A DNA stretch of 64,000 nt from Pseudomonas sp. MYb118 (GTDB taxonomy: Bacteria > Pseudomonadota > Gammaproteobacteria > Pseudomonadales > Pseudomonadaceae): the NCBI RefSeq assembly GCF_040947875.1, contig NZ_JBFRXN010000002.1:868001-932000 (forward strand), given 5' to 3'. Below are positions 32,589-39,998 of the stretch, piece after piece. Within the stretch, counting starts at the first letter, position 1, and every line of letters begins with the position of its first letter. Position numbers and translations under genes: made by a program. Under the pieces are notes generated by a model. It worked only from the letters and a program-made list of their open reading frames with translations. It made no database searches and had not been told where the DNA came from.

Positions 32589-32714
32589 CTGAACTCCCGG
32601 CAAAAAAACGCGATGATAGCTCAGCTGGACTGATTCGGCGCGTCACACCGGACGAATCAAACTTGCTGCATAAGGCGGGTAATGTCCGCAGCAAGTGTGA
32701 CGGCCCACCCAGGC

Positions 32715-32728
32715 AACTTGTACAAGTT
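32715..32728. promoter_or_regulatory. Perfect 14-base palindrome AACTTGTACAAGTT
   Basis: An exact dyad with symmetric centre, in the AT-rich spacer upstream of radA (start 127 bases away on the minus strand) and of the small ORF. Resembles an operator for a dimeric regulator, partner unknown. Confidence 0.45.
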
Positions 32729-32934
32729 TGCCACCCAGAAAAACAGGAGTACCCCTGACCACACTTCATTATTAACCGACAAAAGTTATACAACACTTCC
32801 TCAGACTTCCCAGCTGAAGTACAACGTGCCACAGATAACCCTTCAATGAATACGGATTATTTAATGGCAATATAATGGCCATCAAACTCCTCCAAACTCA
32901 ATGGATTATATTTTTAATATAAGGATGTAAAATA

Positions 32935-33072
32935 ATGTTTCCTGCCGGATCATTCACTATCATTCATCACATTGATAAAACCGATTCACGCCGTCCGGGC
33001 GGGGAGGCTCCGAGGAGGCCCTCGGGTAAACTTTTTAACGCTAGGCCGGTCGACTGCAGGCAAGCCCTGTAA
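32935..33072 (+). CDS. Possible 45-residue leader peptide or small protein upstream of mscL
   Basis: ATG at 32935 opens 45 codons, starting MFPAGSFTIIHHIDKTDSR and ending RPVDCRQAL, with an AAGGAT ten bases before it. The second half is basic and proline-rich. Inside the ORF, near 33010-33026, CCGAGG and CCTCGG form a hairpin followed by TAAACTTTTTAA, which looks like a transcription attenuator or the end of a small RNA. It is 77 bases upstream of mscL. The family is not recognised, and it may be a small RNA rather than a protein gene. Confidence 0.35.
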   Translation: MFPAGSFTIIHHIDKTDSRRPGGEAPRRPSGKLFNARPVDCRQAL

Positions 33073-33148
33073 GCAGTTGTTTCGAGCGAGAAGCCTTTGC
33101 CTGACTTACACTGCGTTACCAACCTCATCTGTAACAAGGAAATAACCT

Positions 33149-33565
33149 ATGGGCGTGATAAGTGAGTTCAAGGCCTTCGCGGTCAAGGGAAACGTGGTCG
33201 ACATGGCCGTCGGCATCATCATCGGCGCCGCGTTCGGCAAGATCGTGTCGTCGTTCGTCGGCGACGTGATCATGCCACCACTCGGGTTGCTGATCGGCGG
33301 CGTGGACTTCAGCGACCTGGCGGTGACGCTCAAGGCCGCCGAGGGCGCCACCCCCGCCGTCGTGCTGGCGTACGGTAAATTCATCCAGACCGTGATCGAC
33401 TTCATCATCGTCGCCTTCGCGATCTTCATGGGCGTCAAAGCGATCAACCGGTTGAAACGCGAAGAGGCCGTCGCCCCCAAACTGCCACCTGTTCCCACCA
33501 AGGAAGAGGAGCTGCTGGGAGAAATTCGCGATCTGCTCAAGGCACAGAATCAACGCCCGGAGTAA
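33149..33565 (+). CDS. mscL: Large-conductance mechanosensitive channel
   Basis: MscL opens a wide pore in the inner membrane under hypo-osmotic shock and protects from lysis. The 138-residue protein has the N-terminal amphipathic helix ([22 protein letters not shown]), TM1 with the pore-lining glycines ([17 protein letters not shown]), a periplasmic loop, TM2 ([19 protein letters not shown]) and a C-terminal helix with the conserved [13 protein letters not shown]. Typical in every feature. AAGGAAA at 33136-33142 provides the ribosome binding site. Confidence 0.98.
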   Translation: MGVISEFKAFAVKGNVVDMAVGIIIGAAFGKIVSSFVGDVIMPPLGLLIGGVDFSDLAVTLKAAEGATPAVVLAYGKFIQTVIDFIIVAFAIFMGVKAINRLKREEAVAPKLPPVPTKEEELLGEIRDLLKAQNQRPE

Positions 33566-33581
33566 CGCGACACAGCCCCTG

Positions 33582-33608
33582 ACGGCGCCTTCGGGGCGCC
33601 GTTTTTTT
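33582..33608 (+). terminator. Terminator of mscL
   Basis: ACGGCGCC/GGCGCCGT stem with loop TTCGG, followed by eight T. The T run touches the stop codon of the convergent fprB. Confidence 0.93.
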
Positions 33609-34384
33609 TACCAGTAGGTTTCCACTGCCACCTGACCGGGACGGCGACTGAGGCTCAGGTTCATCTCGCGCTGTTTGAGCAGCTTGCGCGTATCGTCGAT
33701 CATCTGCGGATTGCCACAGAGCATGACCCGGGAATGCTCGGCCGTCATGTCCACACCCGCCGCCCGCTCCAGTTCGCCATTGTCCAGCAAGGCGGTGATC
33801 CGGCCATTCAAGGCGCCCGGGTGTTTCTCGCGCGTCACCGTCGGTATGAACTGCAATTTATGCGCGTATTCGGCCAGGTAATCCCGCTGCGCCAACCCCG
33901 CAATCAGCTCCTGATAAGCCAGTTCGGCCGCTTCACGTACGCTGTAGACCAGGATGATGCGTTCGAAGCGCTCCCACACTTCGAAGTCCTGCAGGATCGA
34001 AAGAAACGGCGCCACCCCGGTGCCGGTGGCCAGCAACCACAGGTCACGACCATCGACAAAACGATCGAGCGTCAGGTAACCAAAGGCCTGGCGCTCGACC
34101 AGCAGGGTATCACCCACGCCCAGACGGCTGAGCTCGCTGGTGAACTCGCCGCCCGGCACCACGATGGAAAAGAATTCGATGAATTCGTCATAAGGCGAAG
34201 ACACCATGGAATAGGCGCGCCACACCGTGCTGCCATCCGCCTTGGTGACGCCCAGGCGGGCGAACTGTCCCGCACGGAAACGAAAGCCCGGGTCTCTTGT
34301 CGTGCGCAGCGTAAACAGGTTCGGGGTTAACGGCCGGACATCGAGCAGGGTCTGATGAGTGAATTTCTCCGCACTGGCAGTCAT
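33608..34384 (-). CDS. fprB: Ferredoxin/flavodoxin NADP+ reductase, FprB type
   Basis: A 258-residue FAD-containing reductase that passes electrons between NADPH and ferredoxin or flavodoxin. The FAD-binding motif RAYSMVSS is followed by EFFSIVVPGGEFT, the NADPH loop GTGVAPFLSIL and the CGNPQMIDD segment near the C-terminus. It ends VAVETYW with a terminal aromatic. The length and ending match the FprB of Pseudomonas (PA4615), distinct from FprA (PA3397). The start is the ATG at 34384 (MTASAEKFTHQ). The upstream extension includes a GAGCGCC leader and is not conserved. Confidence 0.88.
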   Translation of the reverse strand: MTASAEKFTHQTLLDVRPLTPNLFTLRTTRDPGFRFRAGQFARLGVTKADGSTVWRAYSMVSSPYDEFIEFFSIVVPGGEFTSELSRLGVGDTLLVERQAFGYLTLDRFVDGRDLWLLATGTGVAPFLSILQDFEVWERFERIILVYSVREAAELAYQELIAGLAQRDYLAEYAHKLQFIPTVTREKHPGALNGRITALLDNGELERAAGVDMTAEHSRVMLCGNPQMIDDTRKLLKQREMNLSLSRRPGQVAVETYW

Positions 34385-34716
34385 GGGGCGCTCCATAGGA
34401 CAGATGGCTTCAGTGTCCCCCAAAGCGAGCGCCTTAAACACGGACATTTTGTAATGTCTTTAAGCCCTCCCCTCTTTAAACAGTTTCATTTGAGAAACAC
34501 ATTCATCTATCTAGAGTTAATACTCGGTTAATAAATACAGCTTGTAGGATTAACATCAACATACTGTTTAATAGAACCAGATATTTAAATTTTAGCGGAC
34601 GTGTAAAGCCAAAAATTCTCACCTCATATATAGGATTCGTCCTACACTTCCAGTCGTGCAGGATCCCGGATCCAAAACGCACCCCCCATATAAAAAGTCC
34701 CCCGTGGAGAATTAAC
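34385..34716. other. AT-rich promoter region with several dyads
   Basis: About 330 bases between fprB and the LuxR gene, strongly AT-rich from 34470 to 34640, unlike the surrounding sequence. It holds TAGGATTCGTCCTA, then the imperfect dyad at 34640-34663 and GGATCCCGGATCC. A minus-strand ORF across it looks spurious. Confidence 0.6.
34640..34663. promoter_or_regulatory. Lux-box-like dyad upstream of the LuxR gene
   Basis: Arms TCCTACAC and GTGCAGGA (one mismatch) around an 8-base spacer TTCCAGTC. Size and symmetry suit a LuxR-type operator (lux box, 20-22 bases). It ends 53 bases before the start codon. Also next to it: TAGGA-TTCG-TCCTA. Confidence 0.45.
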
Positions 34717-35445
34717 ATGGAGCGATGGAAGGAGTCTCAGCTCACCCAACTGTCGTGCACGACGGATATAGATTCCGCGTATCAAATCGCACTCGGGTTT
34801 GCAAAAAACATCGGCTTTAAATTTTTTGCCTTTTCAACAACCTACAAAACCAAAAACAACCAATCCAATACAATTGGTCGTAATAACTTCCCGGCGGGAT
34901 GGAATACGGAACATGCGCACAGAAACCTGAGTTCAATTGATCCAGTAATGGCGCATTGCAATCATTCCGCGCTTCCGGTTTTATGGAGCGAGCAAGTGTT
35001 CGCCAAGGCGCCCGCATTATGGGAGGCGCTTCAGGCACAGGGTATTCAGCACGGATGGTCACAAGCGCTGCATGACGAGGAAAGTGGTTTGTGCAGCATT
35101 CTGAGCCTGGCCAGGACCCATTGCCCGATCAATCCACTGGAGCTGTATGAGAACCTGGGTTTTTCAGTATTCATGGGCCGCCACCTGCATAGCCTGGTCA
35201 TGCAATCGTTGCCTCGCCGGCCGCCCGCCCCGCACTTGTCTCCCCGGGAAATCGACGTCCTGGAACTGGCGGCGGCAGGCAAGACGGCAGACGAAAGCGC
35301 CAGAATTCTCAACCTGAGCCCGCGCACGATTCATTTCCACATCCAGAGCGCCATCGAAAAACTGGGCGTGAATAACAAGATCTCGGCAATCATCGCTGCC
35401 ATCAAGGCCGGCTACCTCAATAGCCCCTCGGTGCCGAGCCGATGA
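34717..35445 (+). CDS. LuxR-type regulator with autoinducer-binding domain (LuxR solo)
   Basis: A 242-residue regulator with an N-terminal autoinducer-binding domain (1-165) and a C-terminal LuxR-type HTH (about 175-240: LSPREIDVLELAAAGKTADESARILNLS). Five of six residues that usually contact acyl-homoserine lactones are kept: W62, D75, P76, W90 and G113. The position of the conserved tyrosine is H66 instead. No luxI-type synthase gene lies in the window, so it is an orphan that may sense external or unusual signals. Start preceded by GTGGAGAATTAAC. The gene and promoter are more AT-rich at the 5' end, suggesting transfer. Confidence 0.85.
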   Translation: MERWKESQLTQLSCTTDIDSAYQIALGFAKNIGFKFFAFSTTYKTKNNQSNTIGRNNFPAGWNTEHAHRNLSSIDPVMAHCNHSALPVLWSEQVFAKAPALWEALQAQGIQHGWSQALHDEESGLCSILSLARTHCPINPLELYENLGFSVFMGRHLHSLVMQSLPRRPPAPHLSPREIDVLELAAAGKTADESARILNLSPRTIHFHIQSAIEKLGVNNKISAIIAAIKAGYLNSPSVPSR

Positions 35446-35602
35446 AAACCTGCAAGTAATCCAAGGGAAAAAAACGTACCATTTGCGATGCCTCCAGAGT
35501 GTTGAACGTGCATTGTCCACGGCGCAGTACACTCGGACGGTTTCGCCCGCTACAACGCCCCTGGGCCGCGGGATACCCGTTGATCACCCAGAGCCCCGCC
35601 CC

Positions 35603-36727
35603 ATGCCTTTGCTTGAAACACCTTTCGCCCGACTCGACCTGATCCGCCAGCCGGAACAACAGAACGAACCGTTGCAAGCCTTCGATGCGGCCGACGAATA
35701 CCTGCTCAATCACCTGGCCGAACAGCATCCGTCCCCGCAGACCCGCGTCCTGGTGCTCAACGACAGCTTCGGCGCCCTGGCCGCCAGCCTGGCCGGCAAG
35801 GTCCAGGTGACCAGCAGCGGCGATTCGTTCCTGGCCTTGCTGGGCCTGGAAAAAAACCTCGTGCGTAACGGCCAGCCGTTTGATGCGGTCCCCCATGTAC
35901 CGGCCAGCGCAGCACTCAGCGGCCCGTTCGATCGGGTGCTGATCCGCGTCCCCAAGACCCTCGCCCTGCTGGAAGAACAACTGATCCGCCTGCAAACCCA
36001 ACTGGCCCCCGGTGCCCAGGTAATCGCCGGCGCCATGATCAAACACCTGCCCCGAGCCGCCGGGGATCTGCTCGAACGCTACATCGGCCCAGTGCAAGCC
36101 TCATTGGCGGTAAAGAAGGCGCGGCTGTTGATCGCCAGCGCAGAGGCTAAATCCCTGGCCACATCGCCCTACCCGACCCGCTACAGGCTCGACACACCCG
36201 CCATCGAACTGCTCAACCACGCCAACGTGTTTTGCCGTGAAGGCCTGGACATCGGCACTCGTGCATTTCTGCCGCACCTGCCGAACAATCTGGGTACGGC
36301 GCGCGTGGCCGACCTCGGTTGCGGCAATGGCGTGCTGGCCATTGCCAGCGCCCTGCACAATCCGCAGGCGCATTACACGCTGGTGGACGAATCGTTCATG
36401 GCGGTGCAATCGGCCGCCGAAAACTGGCACGCCGCACTGGGTGACCGGGAGGTGATCGTGCGGGCCGGTGACGGCCTGGCCGGCCAGGATGCGCAGTCCC
36501 TGGACGTGGTGTTGTGCAACCCACCCTTCCACCAGCAACAGGTGGTGGGTGACTTCCTCGCCTGGCGGATGTTCCAGCAGGCACGGGAAGCGCTGGTGGT
36601 GGGCGGCGCGCTCTACATTGTCGGCAACCGTCACCTGGGTTATCACAGCAAGTTGGCGCGGCTGTTCCGGGGCGTCGAACAAGTGGCGGCCACGCCCAAG
36701 TTCGTCATTCTCAAGGCGCGCAAATAA
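35603..36727 (+). CDS. rlmG: 23S rRNA (guanine(1835)-N(2))-methyltransferase
   Basis: RlmG (YgjO) methylates G1835 of 23S rRNA. The 374-residue protein has a degenerate N-terminal methyltransferase-like domain and an active C-terminal one, with the SAM loop DLGCGNGVLA, DESFMAVQSA and the catalytic NPPFHQQ motif, which specifies N2-guanine methylation. Length typical (E. coli 378). The start is the ATG at 35603 (MPLLETPFARLDLIR). The longer ORF from 35483 has no conserved extension. Convergent with the cio operon. Its close relative RsmC has the same fold, but the N-terminal sequence favours RlmG. Confidence 0.88.
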   Translation: MPLLETPFARLDLIRQPEQQNEPLQAFDAADEYLLNHLAEQHPSPQTRVLVLNDSFGALAASLAGKVQVTSSGDSFLALLGLEKNLVRNGQPFDAVPHVPASAALSGPFDRVLIRVPKTLALLEEQLIRLQTQLAPGAQVIAGAMIKHLPRAAGDLLERYIGPVQASLAVKKARLLIASAEAKSLATSPYPTRYRLDTPAIELLNHANVFCREGLDIGTRAFLPHLPNNLGTARVADLGCGNGVLAIASALHNPQAHYTLVDESFMAVQSAAENWHAALGDREVIVRAGDGLAGQDAQSLDVVLCNPPFHQQQVVGDFLAWRMFQQAREALVVGGALYIVGNRHLGYHSKLARLFRGVEQVAATPKFVILKARK

Positions 36728-36746
36728 CCCGCCCTCGACAGCGGGC

Positions 36747-36773
36747 AAAAAAAACCCTCCGGTGCGGGAGGGT
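36747..36773 (-). terminator. Terminator of the cio operon
   Basis: ACCCTCC/GGAGGGT stem with loop GGTGCG. On the minus strand the stem is followed by eight T, so it ends the cioA-cioB-DUF2474 transcript. Confidence 0.85.
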
Positions 36774-36815
36774 GTGAAATCCGTGCCCTGAGGCATCGGG
36801 ATGGGATGTGTCGCT

Positions 36816-36983
36816 TCAGTGGGTCGACAGACCCGCAGCGTTCATGAACAGGCGCATGAGGCTGGCGACGATGAACAGCGCCAGCACGCTGCCAGCCCAG
36901 ATCATCGCCAGCCAGCCCAGCCGCTTCCACAGCGGCTTTTTCTCGGCGGCCTCGATGTCCTGCAAAGTGTGTTTACCGCTCAT
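36816..36983 (-). CDS. DUF2474 small membrane subunit of the cyanide-insensitive oxidase
   Basis: A 55-residue protein with one membrane helix (LGWLAMIWAGSVLALFIVASLMRLFM) after a charged N-terminal stretch, and a C-terminus ending GLSTH. This is the DUF2474 family, found right after cioB in many genomes, in the place that CydX occupies in the E. coli cytochrome bd operon. It is probably a small accessory subunit of the oxidase. Starts at the ATG at 36983, 63 bases after cioB. It lies before the operon terminator. Confidence 0.88.
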   Translation of the reverse strand: MSGKHTLQDIEAAEKKPLWKRLGWLAMIWAGSVLALFIVASLMRLFMNAAGLSTH

Positions 36984-37046
36984 GGCATTGCACTCCTCGG
37001 TATTGAAGATGGACGGCGTCTGCTGCGACGCCATCCAGGCAGGCGA

Positions 37047-38054
37047 CTAGTGGTAACCATCTTCGTGGGTGACCTTGCCGCGGAACACGTAGTAGCTCCA
37101 GAAGGTGTAACCCAGGATGAACGGGATGATGAACAGGGTGCCGACCAGCATGAAGCCCTGGCTCTGCGGCGGTGCGGCGGCGTCCCAGATCGAGATCGAC
37201 GGCGGCACGATGTTCGGCCACAGACTGATGCCCAGACCGCTGTAGCCCAGGAAGATCAGCACCAGGGTCAGCAGGAACGGCGTGTAATGCGCATTGCGGG
37301 CTACGGCGCGGATCAGGCCATACATCGTCACCAGCACCAGGATCGGCACCGGCAGGAACCAGAACAGGTTCGGCAGGGTGAACCAGCGCGCGGCGATTTC
37401 CTCATGGGCCAGCGGGGTCCAGATGCTGACGATGCCAATCACCGCCAACAGCACGAATGCCAGGGGCCGCGCCAAGTCGTGCATCTGCTCCTGCAACTTG
37501 CCTTCGGTTTTCATGATCAGCCAGGTGCAGCCCAGCAACGCGTAAGCCACCACCAGCGCCGCACCGCAGAACATGGTAAACGGCGTCAGCCAGTCCAGTG
37601 AGCCCCCGGCAAACTGGCGATCGACCACCGGCAGCCCGTCGATGAACGCCCCCAGCGCCACGCCCTGGAAGAACGTGGCCGCCACCGAACCGCCAATGAA
37701 TGCCTTGTCCCACAAGTGACGCTTGTCGTCCTTGGCCTTGAAACGGAATTCGAACGCCACGCCGCGGAAAATCAGGCCGATCAGCATGAACATCAGCGGC
37801 AGGTAGAGCGCCGAGAGCACCACCGAATACGCCAGCGGGAAGGCGCCGAACAGCGCCGCACCGCCCAGCACCAGCCAGGTTTCGTTGCCGTCCCAGACCG
37901 GCGCGACGGTGTTCATCATCACGTCACGGTCGGTCTTGCCCGGAATGAACGGGAAAAGGATGCCGATGCCCAGGTCAAAACCGTCCATGACCACGTACAT
38001 CATGATGCCGAAGATAATGATCACGGCCCAGATCAGCGGAAGATCAATACCCAT
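37047..38054 (-). CDS. cioB: Cyanide-insensitive quinol oxidase subunit II
   Basis: Subunit II of a bd-type quinol oxidase. The 335-residue protein has eight or nine membrane helices; it begins MGIDLPLIWAVIIIFGIMMYVVMDGFDLGIGILFP with the conserved DGFDLG segment and has ANETWLVLGG-like WDGNETWLVLGGAALFGAFP. CioB belongs to the bd-family branch that resists cyanide. Starts three bases after cioA's stop (38058), so the two genes are translated as one unit. Ends 63 bases before the DUF2474 gene. Confidence 0.95.
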   Translation of the reverse strand: MGIDLPLIWAVIIIFGIMMYVVMDGFDLGIGILFPFIPGKTDRDVMMNTVAPVWDGNETWLVLGGAALFGAFPLAYSVVLSALYLPLMFMLIGLIFRGVAFEFRFKAKDDKRHLWDKAFIGGSVAATFFQGVALGAFIDGLPVVDRQFAGGSLDWLTPFTMFCGAALVVAYALLGCTWLIMKTEGKLQEQMHDLARPLAFVLLAVIGIVSIWTPLAHEEIAARWFTLPNLFWFLPVPILVLVTMYGLIRAVARNAHYTPFLLTLVLIFLGYSGLGISLWPNIVPPSISIWDAAAPPQSQGFMLVGTLFIIPFILGYTFWSYYVFRGKVTHEDGYH

Positions 38055-38057
38055 GAT

Positions 38058-39497
38058 TCAAATCTCCTTGGTCAGGCTGGGGCGGTGGTCGTCGGCGCCA
38101 TCGTCGTCGGCAGCGGACAAGGGACGTGCCGGCGTGCGTTTCTTGCCAGGCCCACCGTCGTTGGTTTCCTTGCCTTCGTCGATCTTCGGCCCCTTGCGCA
38201 CCAGGCGCATCATGTAGCCCAGGCCGGCGCCGAACAGGGCGAAATACACCACCACGAACAGCACCAGGGTGATGCTCATCTGCATGACGCTGTGATTGGA
38301 GGACGCATCCGCCGTGCGCATCAGGCCGTAGACGACCCACGGCTGGCGGCCGATTTCAGTGGTGAACCAACCGGCGAGAATCGCGATCAGGCCGGACGGC
38401 CCCATCCACAACGCCAGGTGCAGGAACGGCCGCGACGTATACAACTTGTCGCTCTTGCGCAGCCACAGGCTCCACAGGCCGGTGAAGATCATCAGCAGGC
38501 CCAGGCCCACCATGATCCGGAACGACCAGAACACGATGGTCGAATTCGGCCGGTCTTCGGGCGGGAACTCCTTGAGCGCCGGCACCTGCTTGTCCAGCGA
38601 GTGGGTCAGGATGATGCTGCCCAGGTACGGAATCTCGACGGCGAATTTGGTTTTTTCTTCCTTCATGTCCGGCCAGCCGAACAGGATCAGTGGCGTCGCC
38701 TCATCACCTTTGTTCTCCCAGTGGCCTTCGATCGCCGCGATCTTCGCTGGCTGGTGTTCCAGGGTGTTGAGCCCGTGGAAGTCACCGATGACCGCCTGGA
38801 TCGGCGCGACGATCAGCGCCATCCACATGGCCATCGACAGCATTTTGCGGATCGCCGGGTTGTCCCTGCCGCGCAGCAAGTGCCAGGCCGCCGAGGAACC
38901 GACGAAGAACGCCGTGGCCACGAAGGCCGCCGTGGCCATGTGCATCAGGCGGTAGGGGAACGAGGGGTTGAAGATCACTGCCAGCCAATCGGTCGGGATC
39001 ACCTGGCCGTTGACGATTTCAAAGCCCTGCGGGGTCTGCATCCAGCTGTTGGACGCGAGAATCCAGAACGTCGAGATCAGCGTGCCGATGGCGACCATGA
39101 CGGTGGCGAAGAAGTGCAGGTTGCGCCCGACCTTGTTCCAGCCGAACAGCATGACCCCCAGGAAACCGGCCTCGAGGAAGAAGGCGGTGAGCACCTCGTA
39201 GGTCAGCAGTGGCCCGGTTACGGAACCAGCGAAGTCCGAGAAGCGGCTCCAGTTGGTGCCGAACTGATAGGCCATCACCAGGCCAGACACCACGCCCATG
39301 CCGAAGTTGACGGCAAAGATTTTCGACCAGAAGTGATACAGGTCGCGGTAGGTGTCGTTGTTGGTTTTCAGCCACAGACCTTCGAGTACCGCCAGGTAAC
39401 TCGCCAGGCCGATGGTGATGGCCGGGAACAGGATGTGGAACGAGATGGTGAACGCGAACTGAATTCGGGCGAGATCAAGCGCCTCCAAACCGAACAT
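38058..39497 (-). CDS. cioA: Cyanide-insensitive quinol oxidase subunit I
   Basis: Subunit I of a bd-type oxidase that oxidises ubiquinol and reduces oxygen to water. The 479-residue protein shows the heme-ligand region (MFGLEALDLARIQFAFTISFHILFPAITIG), GLVMAYQFGTNW, and the GRQPWVVYGLMRT segment. It has the short Q loop of the CIO branch rather than the long loop of E. coli CydA. Such oxidases lack heme d spectra and resist cyanide. A perfect ANR box lies 162 bases upstream. Operon cioA-cioB-DUF2474. Confidence 0.95.
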   Translation of the reverse strand: MFGLEALDLARIQFAFTISFHILFPAITIGLASYLAVLEGLWLKTNNDTYRDLYHFWSKIFAVNFGMGVVSGLVMAYQFGTNWSRFSDFAGSVTGPLLTYEVLTAFFLEAGFLGVMLFGWNKVGRNLHFFATVMVAIGTLISTFWILASNSWMQTPQGFEIVNGQVIPTDWLAVIFNPSFPYRLMHMATAAFVATAFFVGSSAAWHLLRGRDNPAIRKMLSMAMWMALIVAPIQAVIGDFHGLNTLEHQPAKIAAIEGHWENKGDEATPLILFGWPDMKEEKTKFAVEIPYLGSIILTHSLDKQVPALKEFPPEDRPNSTIVFWSFRIMVGLGLLMIFTGLWSLWLRKSDKLYTSRPFLHLALWMGPSGLIAILAGWFTTEIGRQPWVVYGLMRTADASSNHSVMQMSITLVLFVVVYFALFGAGLGYMMRLVRKGPKIDEGKETNDGGPGKKRTPARPLSAADDDGADDHRPSLTKEI

Positions 39498-39658
39498 AAG
39501 TCTTCCTCTGTCAGGTAATACCGGCTGAAGGCTTGCGGCCTACACCCACTGCCCCCACGGATATGGAGTGTGGCGAATTTCGATTCGTTCTTTTTTTACA
39601 AACATCACAACGTAGGGAGTCTGGCCATCCGGCCGCCGGATCAATTGCGAAACTGGCA

Positions 39659-39672
39659 TTGATCTGGATCAA
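39659..39672. promoter_or_regulatory. ANR (FNR-type) box
   Basis: TTGATCTGGATCAA matches the ANR/FNR consensus TTGAT-N4-ATCAA exactly. In P. aeruginosa ANR represses cio at low oxygen, and this site sits between cioA and the divergent MFS gene (start at 39999). Confidence 0.85.
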
Positions 39673-39782
39673 GCTTGAGTAAAAGAGTAGTCCGGTTTTT
39701 GCCGATGGACGGTGTGGTCTTTTGCCGCGTGACAGGTTGCCTCAGCGACTTGACGGGGTGCCTTTCCCTCCCCCGCCCTCCC

Positions 39783-39884
39783 CTGTAGGAGCGAGCTTGC
39801 TCGCGATGGTCGTCAACGATGACGCAGAAAGGCAGGTACCCCGCGGTGACCTTAAGTCCATCGCGAGCAAGCTCGCTCCTACAG
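39783..39884. repeat. REPIN, TGTAGG type
   Basis: CTGTAGGAGCGAGCTTGCTCGCG and its inverted copy with a 55-base spacer, between cioA and the MFS gene. Confidence 0.92.
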
Positions 39885-39998
39885 GGGAGAGGATCCTAGG
39901 CCAGATAGATGTCTTGCTAACAATTTTTTCAGCGCTGCAACTTTTGGTTACAGGTTGGTGATAACCTCGCCTTTCCCTCCGCTCAAGACCTGCTCCAG

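Larger units (their letters stand above)
32589..33148. other. AT-rich intergenic stretch with small ORF and dyads
   Basis: 560 bases between radA and mscL. It includes an 8-base inverted repeat CTTGCTGC/GCAGCAAG near 32661-32695, a perfect 14-base palindrome at 32715-32728, a 45-codon ORF and the mscL promoter. Markedly richer in A and T than neighbouring genes between 32750 and 32950. Confidence 0.6.
39498..39998. other. Divergent promoter region with ANR box and REPIN
   Basis: 501 bases between cioA (minus) and the MFS gene (plus). It holds an ANR/FNR box at 39659-39672, a T-rich promoter-like stretch near 39587, and a REPIN at 39783. No gene seen; a 79-codon plus-strand ORF runs through the REPIN and has no support. 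Confidence 0.7.

Noticed and set aside
34503..34718. 71-codon ORF on the minus strand across the LuxR promoter
   Set aside because: Starts on top of the LuxR start codon, no ribosome binding site, and lies in AT-rich promoter sequence with dyads; probably chance.
39722..39961. 79-codon ORF on the plus strand
   Set aside because: Runs through the whole REPIN at 39783 and has no similarity to a known protein.
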